Part shown: piece after piece, positions 22,925 to 28,224 of the stretch
How the letters are laid out: every line of letters starts with the position of its first letter
Position numbering within the stretch: the stretch's first letter is position 1
From: Metaruminococcus_A sp964607135
Lineage (GTDB): Bacteria > Bacillota > Clostridia > Oscillospirales > Ruminococcaceae
NCBI GenBank assembly: GCA_964607135.1
Contig: CAZSIV010000029.1
Coordinates: 1 to 28,224 of the forward strand
DNA length: 28,224 nucleotides
Direction: 5' to 3'
Position numbers and translations under genes: made by a program
The notes under the pieces: model-generated
Told to the model about the DNA's origin: nothing
The model's input: the letters and a program-made list of their open reading frames with translations, nothing else
Database searches by the model: none

Positions 22925-24476
22925 GGTGAGCACGGACGATGACGATCAGAAGAACTCGTTTGAAAGTCAAAAATCTTATTTTGAGAATTACATTAACCAA
23001 AATTTAGAATGGAAATTGGCGGGGATTTATGCCGACGAAGGGATTTCCGGCACCAGCACCAAGAAGCGCAAAGAGTTCAACCGAATGATTGACGACGCGG
23101 AGACGGGAAAAATTGACATTATAGTAACGAAGGAGATCAGCAGGTTCGCAAGAAACACGGTTGATGCCCTACAGTATACCCGAAAGCTGAGGGAATGGGG
23201 CGTCAGCGTCATTTTTATCAACGACAACCTGGACACGCTCACCCAGGATTCCGAACTGTGGCTCACCATCAGGGCGAGCATGGCGCAGGAAGAAAGCAGA
23301 AAGACATCTGAGCGGGTCAAGTGGGGACAGCAGAGGCAGATGGAGAAAGGTGTGGTTTTCGGAAATTCTGTTTTCGGATACGATATTTTGGAAGGGGTGC
23401 TTTATGTCAACGAACAGCAGGCGGAGATTGTGCGGATGATTTTCAGGCTGTACTTAGAGGAAGGCATGGGCACGCATATTTTATGTCATGAGCTGGAAAA
23501 CAGAGGAATCCTTTCCCCCTCCGGCGATACTAAGTGGAAGAACGCCTCGATTCTGCGGATTCTCAAGAATGAGAAGTATATCGGCACGCTCAAACAGAAA
23601 AAGGAAATCACATTAGATTTTTTGACCCATAAGAAGGTAATCAACAACGGCGTTGAAGACTTTGTCATTATCGAAAACCACCATGAGCCGATTATCACGC
23701 GGGAAATGTTTGAAGCCGTCCAGCGGGAGATTACCCGCCGCCGTACTACCGCCTTAGACAAAAGCAAGCATTCCAACCGCTACATCTGGTCGGGAAAAAT
23801 TGAATGCGCCTATTGTCATGCCAAATTCAAGCGGAAGATATGGAACGGAAAATCCGACCATCCCAGCGTCGTATGGCAGTGCGGCGAAAATATCAGAAAC
23901 GGCGCGGAGAAGCTGAACGGGCAGGGCGTGCAGATTGGGTGCAGCTCCAAGGCCATTCATGAGGAAATTTTGCGGCAAGGTGTACAGATTGCTCTACATG
24001 AAGTGACGAAACACAAGGACAAGATTATTCGCGAAATCAAGCAGGACGTAAAGGCCGTACTGTTGGGCAAGCAGAGCAATCAGCCCTCCATAGAAGCGCT
24101 CTGCAAAAAAATAGAAGCGCTGGAGCAGAAGAAAACAAGGCTGATTGAGCTTTATACCGACGGCACGCTCACCAGGGCGGAGTTTGACAAAAGCAATGAG
24201 CAGTACAGTCTTCAGGCCGAAGCGTATCGAAAGGAACTGAACATGCTTACGCAGGAGGAAAACCGGACAAACGAGCTGCGGGAGCGCCTGACACAGATTG
24301 ACGAGACCATTGAGAAAATCGCCGGTTTTGAGGAATTCAGCGACGAAATCTGCAAGCAGGTGCTGTCTAAGATTGTCGCGTTCGGCAGGGACAAATTTGC
24401 CGTTTATTTTGTCGGGGGAAGCGATGACGCCCCTTTTTTTATCCCGCTTTCGATAACGCCGTGGGTACTGCGTTGA
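22899..24476 (+). CDS. Large serine recombinase (site-specific integrase/excisionase)
   Basis: A 525-residue large serine recombinase of the family that includes SpoIVCA. The N-terminal resolvase domain has the catalytic Ser11 in AAYCRVSTDDDDQKNSFESQ, then GISGTSTKKRKEFNRMI and ITKEISRFARN-like VTKEISRFARNTVDALQYTR. A Recombinase domain follows (VFGYDILEGVLYVNEQQAEI ... WKNASILRILKNEKYIGTL), then a zinc ribbon (cysteines CAYC at about 303-306, WQC about 327, GC about 348) and a coiled coil (about 360-460). The gene ends only 9 bases beyond the right core, inside antisense dpaA sequence, so the last two codons come from the host. In the circular form the frame continues 28 codons into the left end. 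It is the prime candidate for excising the element. Confidence 0.97.
   Translation: MKNVAAYCRVSTDDDDQKNSFESQKSYFENYINQNLEWKLAGIYADEGISGTSTKKRKEFNRMIDDAETGKIDIIVTKEISRFARNTVDALQYTRKLREWGVSVIFINDNLDTLTQDSELWLTIRASMAQEESRKTSERVKWGQQRQMEKGVVFGNSVFGYDILEGVLYVNEQQAEIVRMIFRLYLEEGMGTHILCHELENRGILSPSGDTKWKNASILRILKNEKYIGTLKQKKEITLDFLTHKKVINNGVEDFVIIENHHEPIITREMFEAVQREITRRRTTALDKSKHSNRYIWSGKIECAYCHAKFKRKIWNGKSDHPSVVWQCGENIRNGAEKLNGQGVQIGCSSKAIHEEILRQGVQIALHEVTKHKDKIIREIKQDVKAVLLGKQSNQPSIEALCKKIEALEQKKTRLIELYTDGTLTRAEFDKSNEQYSLQAEAYRKELNMLTQEENRTNELRERLTQIDETIEKIAGFEEFSDEICKQVLSKIVAFGRDKFAVYFVGGSDDAPFFIPLSITPWVLR
24447..24471. other. Right attachment site (inverted-repeat arm plus core)
   Basis: The arm CTTTCGAT (24447-24454) precedes the core GCCGTGGGTA (24458-24467), followed by CTGC against TTGC on the left. 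Host dpaA sequence continues rightwards. The core encodes, antisense, the conserved V/I-P-T-A of DpaA. Confidence 0.82.
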
Positions 24477-24864
24477 GGACAGCCAATTCCTCCCGTTCGA
24501 GGTAATCGATGACATCCAGCCCCCGGTCGAAGCAGGCCGTTTGAAACGGTTTTTCCACTTTTCCGCCAAATATAACGGTGGAGGGAACGGCTTTCTGTAA
24601 AACGGTCTCCAGCTCCAAACACTTCTTTGAAAGCGGTGTGTTGACGGTCACACCGTCGTTTGTGACTGGAAGCGGCAGGACGATGCAATCCAGCGTTTCA
24701 TCGATCTGGGAGAGCTGGTCGATCGGAACCAGCCGCTTATCCAGTTCAAAGGCTTCATCGAAGCAGGCGATATACACCTTGTTTCCCCGATGCGCCAGGG
24801 CCTTGGCCAGGTAAAGCTGACGTAAGTCTCCCCCGGCGACCAAATAAGTTTTATCTATAATCAT
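24458..24864 (-). CDS. dpaA: Dipicolinate synthase subunit A, 5' part of split gene
   Basis: The N-terminal 136 residues of DpaA/SpoVFA: MIIDKTYLVAGGDLRQLYLA (Rossmann-like start with GGD-RQ), DCIVLPLPVTNDGVTV, STVIFGG and YLEREELAVLNAVPTA. In the integrated state the frame runs five codons into the element (LSKAG) and stops at 24439-24441, convergent with and overlapping the recombinase 3' end. The ATG at 24864 is preceded by GGGGG about 7 bases upstream. The break falls in the family motif N-x-[IVL]-P-T-x-E-G; the missing EGA and the rest lie at 10807-11284. After excision the product would be 294 residues, close to the 297 of Bacillus subtilis SpoVFA. Confidence 0.95.
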
Positions 24865-24892
24865 GGAACAACCCCCATAGGATTTTCTTTTA

Positions 24893-24921
24893 TATCCTAT
24901 GAGGGCGGGCTTCATTCGGTT
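24893..24921 (-). promoter_or_regulatory. sigma-K-type mother-cell promoter of dpaA
   Basis: On the minus strand, AACC (24921-24918), a 16-bp spacer and CATAGGATA (24901-24893) match the sigma-K pattern (mACm, N16, CATAnnnTA) fully. The predicted start is about 20 bases before the dpaA ATG. In Bacillus subtilis the spoVF operon is under sigma-K, so this fits late mother-cell expression. Confidence 0.75.
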
Positions 24922-25051
24922 CATTCAATTTTCAGTAAAGGGAACACCATCCTTAAAAGTTCTGCGGGGCCCTCGAATTTCTGCGAAAGCGGATAGAGTT
25001 CACCGTCTGAGGGGCTGGAAGGTTATTCTATGAAACCGCCGCCACGCCCTT

Positions 25052-25402
25052 TTACCGGTTCATCAAAAACTCCGCTGTTTCCTGCGCTCCCTGCCAGATG
25101 CCTCCGGCGGCGAGGAGCAGGGCCCGGAACCCATCCGGAACCCAAGGGGTATAGCCTAATATCCGCTCTGCTGTTTCCTCTGCCTTCGGAGCGGAAATCG
25201 TCCTTTTTTCGGAAAAAAGCGTGAATTCATAAGAGGTTCCGTTTTTTGTTACGGATGCGACTCGTTCTTCCCCGTATAAAACAGAGGCGGTGTTGTAGAC
25301 CGCTGCCGAAGAACAGGTTAAAAGGGTGAGAAGCAGGCAGGTGATACAGAAAGCAATCGCCCCTTTCCGGCGCGCCGCTTTTGAAAACTTCCTTTTTTTC
25401 AT
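25052..25402 (-). CDS. Small membrane or exported protein between spoIIP and dpaA
   Basis: A 116-residue protein with a basic start (MKKRKFSKAARRKGAI), one hydrophobic helix (AFCITCLLLTLLTCSSAAV) and a C-terminal part of about 75 residues with a second hydrophobic stretch (GFRALLLAAGGIW). I do not recognise it. A longer upstream extension in the same frame (to 25753) is antisense to spoIIP and rejected. The Shine-Dalgarno is weak. It lies 89 bases after spoIIP on the same strand, so a sporulation role is possible but unproven. Confidence 0.65.
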   Translation of the reverse strand: MKKRKFSKAARRKGAIAFCITCLLLTLLTCSSAAVYNTASVLYGEERVASVTKNGTSYEFTLFSEKRTISAPKAEETAERILGYTPWVPDGFRALLLAAGGIWQGAQETAEFLMNR

Positions 25403-25491
25403 GAGATCACTATACGATAGAAACGCCGCAAAACCTATGCGTATAGGGCCTGCTGCGCCTATGTCCTTTCCTTTTGTTTTCAGATGGTTTT

Positions 25492-26634
25492 TTACGACTG
25501 GATGCTTTTGAGCGCCCGTGCAAGGGATTTTCCCACCAGTTCCCCCGCATAGATCACTTCCTCCATGCTGTTTGCGTGACCACCCATCTCCAGCAGGATC
25601 GATCCGGTCGTGAGGTGTTGGTTGTATTTCCGGTAATCGAAGAGGAGGGGGCGGGCAAAGCCGGGATAGTCGGCTTCCATCTGGCTCTGGAGGAGCGCTG
25701 CAAATTTGAGGTTTTGAAAATAGTTCGGATAGCCCATCGTCCCGTCGTCGCATCCGGAAATGATCATAACCTGAGCCGCGTTTTTGCCGTTTACGCTGGC
25801 AACCGGGGCGATTCGTGTCCCGTCCTTCTGTTCGATGGCGTCCCGGTGGACGTCGAGCACCACCTTGATGGTGGGATACTGCGCCAGGTAGCTTTTGACC
25901 GTGACGGCCGAACGGTCGTAGCAGCCGGGGAAGGTGGGGTGGTCGTGCAGCGTTCTGTCGTGGATGACCCCGATTCCAGCCTCTTTCAGCTGTTTTTCGA
26001 TTTCATCCCCTACCCGGCAGACGTTATATTGAGGATCGGTTGTCCGCGAATTGAAATTTTTGTCGAACCAGTCTAGGGTTTGGCGTTCGTAGCTCTCTGT
26101 TGTATGGGTATGCATAATCAGCACCTGAGGTGCGTCGGTCTTCTCGATGCGAAAGGCGGGCCCCTGCGCGATCTGCGCTTTGATTTCTTCCACAGAATGG
26201 CTGGTCAGGTTTTTGATCCAGGCGTTGTTGTCAATCTGAAACTGGACCGAACTGGCCGACCCTGTATATTGCCGCCGTATGATGTCTCCTGCGCCGTCTG
26301 GACGAACCGGCGTTTCCTCTGAGGACTGGGATGTTTCCGAAGAGGAGGGATCCGGTGAAACGGTTCCGGAAATTTCCCCGGAATCCGGCACGGTCTGAAC
26401 GGAAGAACTGGAAGAATCTTCGTCGGGGCTGTCTTCGGTCAGCTCCTTTGTCAGAAGTTCTTTTCCTCCCTCCGGCAGTGTCAGTCCGGCTGACCAGACC
26501 GCCATTTGATAGGCGGCCGCATTCAGGTAGGGCAGGCCGTTCAGAAGCCCTCGGTAAAGAAAGGGGCTCAAAAGCAGAAGGGTCAGGACAGCCATGACCC
26601 GCCTGGCAATTCTTTTGTTTTTGTTGCGGTTCAT
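25492..26634 (-). CDS. spoIIP: Stage II sporulation protein P
   Basis: A 380-residue SpoIIP: N-terminal membrane anchor (VMAVLTLLLLSPFLYRG), a Ser/Asp/Glu-rich linker (about residues 70-115) and an amidase domain. Zinc and catalytic motifs are visible: VLIMHTHTTESY, VVLDVHRDAI and SILLEMGGHANSMEEV. SpoIIP is the cell-wall amidase/endopeptidase of the DMP complex (SpoIID, SpoIIM, SpoIIP) that thins septal peptidoglycan and drives engulfment. ATG 26634 is chosen because GGAG is 8 bases upstream. It follows gpr by 89 bases, the classical gpr-spoIIP order. Confidence 0.95.
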   Translation of the reverse strand: MNRNKNKRIARRVMAVLTLLLLSPFLYRGLLNGLPYLNAAAYQMAVWSAGLTLPEGGKELLTKELTEDSPDEDSSSSSVQTVPDSGEISGTVSPDPSSSETSQSSEETPVRPDGAGDIIRRQYTGSASSVQFQIDNNAWIKNLTSHSVEEIKAQIAQGPAFRIEKTDAPQVLIMHTHTTESYERQTLDWFDKNFNSRTTDPQYNVCRVGDEIEKQLKEAGIGVIHDRTLHDHPTFPGCYDRSAVTVKSYLAQYPTIKVVLDVHRDAIEQKDGTRIAPVASVNGKNAAQVMIISGCDDGTMGYPNYFQNLKFAALLQSQMEADYPGFARPLLFDYRKYNQHLTTGSILLEMGGHANSMEEVIYAGELVGKSLARALKSIQS

Positions 26635-26723
26635 TTTAAACACTCCGTTCCGCTGTACCAGCTGGAATTTGGCCTTTGGCCTGTTTCCATGTATATGCTG
26701 AAATCGAAACGGAAATGAAGCCT

Positions 26724-27590
26724 TTATTCCGTCAGGCCCAGGATGTCCTCAATCGAAAGGCTCGGCTGGAGAGCTTTGTTGATGGCGAGCGCCAGCATCG
26801 AAGACGCTTTGTCGATGATGACGTCGATCTCGCGGGGGGTTACCATGCATCCGGAAAGCTCCTCCGGTTCGGCGCTTTCACCGGCTGGAGCGCGTACAAC
26901 GACCGAAGCCGCATCGACGACGGTGGGGATTCCCAGCGCAATAACGGGCAGGCCGAGCGCCTCCTGATTGAGCGCTTTTCGCCGGTTCTGAACGCCGGAG
27001 CCGGGGGAGATCCCGGAATCGGTCAGCTGGACGGTCGTGCCGAGCCTTCGGATGCTGCCGGAGGCGAGGGCATCCACGGCGATGACCGCCGCCGGTTTAA
27101 TCCAGTCGCAGACCGAGCGGATAAATTCCGCCGTCTCGATTCCGGTCTGCCCCAGAACGCCGGGCGCCATGACCGCGACCGGGCGGAGATCGGACAGCCC
27201 CTCGATCTGATTGCTTCCATCCGTGACATGCCGGGTTGCCAAAACCCCTGCTGCTGTCTTCGGGCCGACGGCGTCCGGGGTGATCTCTTCGTTTCCCAGA
27301 CCGGCAACCAAGACCAGTCCATTTTTCGGAAGGAGTTTTTTGAGTTCCTCCGCAACAATGGTGAGCTCGCCTTCAAAGTTGGCGCTGACCGATTGAAAAG
27401 GGGTTAGATCGATTGTAACGTAATTGCCGATGGGCTTGTTCAGTTCTGCTGCCGCTCGCTCGTCCCGGACGGCGATTGTGGTAACGGTTACATTTTCTTT
27501 TGAATACTGCTGCTTTTCCACTCCGGGAGCTTCTTTTTTCAGCAGCTCCATGCTTTCTACCGCTAAGTCGGTTCGGATTTGTCGGTTCAT
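26724..27590 (-). CDS. gpr: GPR germination protease
   Basis: A 288-residue germination protease, which degrades small acid-soluble spore proteins when spores germinate. The N-terminal MNRQIRTDLAVESMEL contains the typical propeptide junction (TDLAVE). Further family blocks are YVTIDL, LVAGLGNEEITPDAVGPKTA with the conserved Asp, VIAVDALASGSIRRLGTTVQ and DSGISPGSGVQNRRKAL. Length is slightly below the Bacillus enzyme (about 370), as in other Clostridia. It is divergent from rpsT. Forespore sigma-F/G control is expected from the family; I did not find a convincing such promoter in the 209-base gap. Confidence 0.95.
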   Translation of the reverse strand: MNRQIRTDLAVESMELLKKEAPGVEKQQYSKENVTVTTIAVRDERAAAELNKPIGNYVTIDLTPFQSVSANFEGELTIVAEELKKLLPKNGLVLVAGLGNEEITPDAVGPKTAAGVLATRHVTDGSNQIEGLSDLRPVAVMAPGVLGQTGIETAEFIRSVCDWIKPAAVIAVDALASGSIRRLGTTVQLTDSGISPGSGVQNRRKALNQEALGLPVIALGIPTVVDAASVVVRAPAGESAEPEELSGCMVTPREIDVIIDKASSMLALAINKALQPSLSIEDILGLTE

Positions 27591-27799
27591 TTCTACTCAC
27601 CTGCTTAAAAATAGTTAAAAGGGGAAAGAAGGCCTTGAAAAGAGAGAAGAAATATGGTAGGATAATAAGCGTTGTCACGGTGTGCCAGTGTCTGAAAGGC
27701 AAAGGGAAAGAAGAAAGCCTTTGCATAGCGTGATGTGAAAAGGATAAGAATATTGTGTGACAAAAGCGGTGTTCTTATGTAGGAGGAGGTGGAAAAAGG

Positions 27800-28054
27800 A
27801 TGCCGAATATCAAATCAGCGAAAAAGAGAGTCAAGGTGCTGGAAACAAAAACGATGCGGAACAAAGCGATCAAGAGTAACTTAAAGACGGTGCTCAAGAA
27901 AGCGGAGGCAGCGAGCGGAGCGGAAAAGGAAGCGGCGGTACGGCTGGCGGTAAAGAAGGTAGACCAGGCGTGTGCGAAAGGGCTGCTTCATAAGAATACA
28001 GCGTCGAGGAAGAAGGCGCAGCTTACGAAGAAGCTAGCGGAAGCGAAAGGATAA
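27800..28054 (+). CDS. rpsT: 30S ribosomal protein S20
   Basis: An 84-residue, very basic helical protein with the S20 signature: MPNIKSAKKRVKVLETKTMRN at the N-terminus, AIKSNLKTVLKKAE, and DQACAKGLLHKNTASRKKAQ near the end. It binds 16S rRNA in the small subunit. A strong AGGAGGAGG precedes the ATG. The codon use is unusually rich in AAG/GCG and lacks the pattern of the neighbouring genes, as expected for a highly expressed gene. It is divergent from gpr, the common Firmicute arrangement. Confidence 0.97.
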   Translation: MPNIKSAKKRVKVLETKTMRNKAIKSNLKTVLKKAEAASGAEKEAAVRLAVKKVDQACAKGLLHKNTASRKKAQLTKKLAEAKG

Positions 28055-28117
28055 AGGAAGAACACAAGCAGATACAGCCAGCCACCTCTCATGGCGGTAG
28101 AAGCGGAAGGAAGAGAA

Positions 28118-28146
28118 GGCGTATAGCGTGGCTATACGTCTTTTTT
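28118..28146 (+). terminator. Terminator of rpsT
   Basis: GGCGTATAGC pairs with GCTATACGTC (one G-T pair) around GTG, followed by TTTTTT. Nothing recognisable follows to the window end. Confidence 0.9.
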
Positions 28147-28224
28147 GTATAGTAAAACCACTCGCTAGGTGTCAACGCCAATTTGAAATTGTAAGAAAAC
28201 GCCGAAGAAATTATGTAGTTTTTC

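Larger units (their letters stand above)
11285..24467. mobile_element. Skin-like sporulation intervening element in dpaA (serine recombinase type)
   Basis: Bounded by two copies of GCCGTGGGTA (11285-11294 and 24458-24467; 13 of 14 bases identical when extended to 11298/24471). The element, 13,173 bp in core-to-core period, splits dpaA in the codons for NAVPTAEG. It carries its own large serine recombinase next to the right end, surface-protein, regulatory and small accessory genes, and a DUF927 ATPase. I see no phage structural, conjugation or relaxase genes. Excision by the recombinase would restore dpaA exactly in frame. This matches known sporulation elements (skin in sigK of Bacillus subtilis and Clostridioides difficile, vfbin in spoVFB) in design; excision during sporulation is inferred. 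Confidence 0.9.

Noticed and set aside
11285..24467. Element as a prophage or conjugative transposon
   Set aside because: No capsid, tail, portal, terminase, relaxase or type IV secretion gene is visible.
10807..24864. dpaA as an ordinary dead pseudogene hit by a random insertion
   Set aside because: Both halves and dpaB are free of stops or shifts, the junction is a perfect site-specific core restoring the frame, and the promoter is intact. The alternative is not fully excluded because excision was not observed.
25403..25753. N-terminal extension of the small membrane protein
   Set aside because: It lies antisense-independent but inside the spoIIP coding region on the same strand in another frame; the sequence is proline/arginine-rich noise and the internal ATG at 25402 starts a normal membrane protein.
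27637..27670. Promoter for rpsT (TTGAAA ... GATAAT)
   Set aside because: The spacer is about 20 bp and no better pair was found; not supported enough to annotate.

Overview
The window looks like the chromosome of an endospore-forming, moderately GC-rich Clostridia, probably an Oscillospiraceae/Ruminococcaceae-type bacterium. The evidence is the sporulation genes gpr, spoIIP and dpaA/dpaB (dipicolinate synthase), the conserved rpsT-gpr-spoIIP order, Gram-positive Shine-Dalgarno sites, LPXTG-like sorting signals and DUF4358/SGNH surface genes. Species assignment is inference.

Left flank (1-10.2 kb), host accessory and housekeeping genes: a MATE efflux pump; a CmpB-like membrane protein; a promoter-driven SGNH hydrolase plus DUF4358 lipoprotein pair; a QueG-like Fe-S protein; a minus-strand operon (GNAT/YoaP protein, WYL regulator, two GyrI-like effector-binding proteins, YjbR/DUF3795 protein); a GNAT-TetR operon with a perfect palindromic operator next to its promoter; and tRNA-Thr(CGU).

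Centre (10.2-24.9 kb), the main discovery: dpaA (spoVFA) is cut in two by a 13.2-kb element. Its 3' part (with dpaB) lies at about 10.8-11.29 kb and its 5' part at about 24.46-24.86 kb, both on the minus strand. Both junctions carry the same 10-bp core, GCCGTGGGTA. A large serine recombinase gene abuts the right junction. Recombination between the cores removes 13,173 bp and restores an uninterrupted 294-codon dpaA through its conserved NAVPTAEG motif. A sigma-K-type promoter precedes the 5' part. This is the architecture of a sporulation intervening ('skin-like') element such as skin in sigK. Dipicolinate synthesis would then depend on mother-cell excision.

Element cargo, left to right: a DUF4143/PD-(D/E)XK ATPase between two near-identical terminator hairpins; a 166-bp MITE-like repeat; a GIY-YIG-like protein; a Mor-like activator; two sortase-anchored surface proteins (one BspA-type leucine-rich) sharing one C-terminal module; a translationally coupled string of small genes including DUF960 and DUF1643; an ArgR-like regulator facing divergent promoters with candidate operators; a 116-aa protein and a DUF927 ATPase; a 140-aa protein overlapping the recombinase; and the recombinase. 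The recombinase gene crosses the attachment site, so its C-terminus differs between integrated and circular forms, and its terminator sits at the other end of the element.

Right flank (24.9-28.2 kb): the sigma-K-type promoter of dpaA, a small membrane protein, spoIIP and gpr on the minus strand, then rpsT divergently with a terminator. Spore formation genes therefore sit directly beside the interrupted gene.
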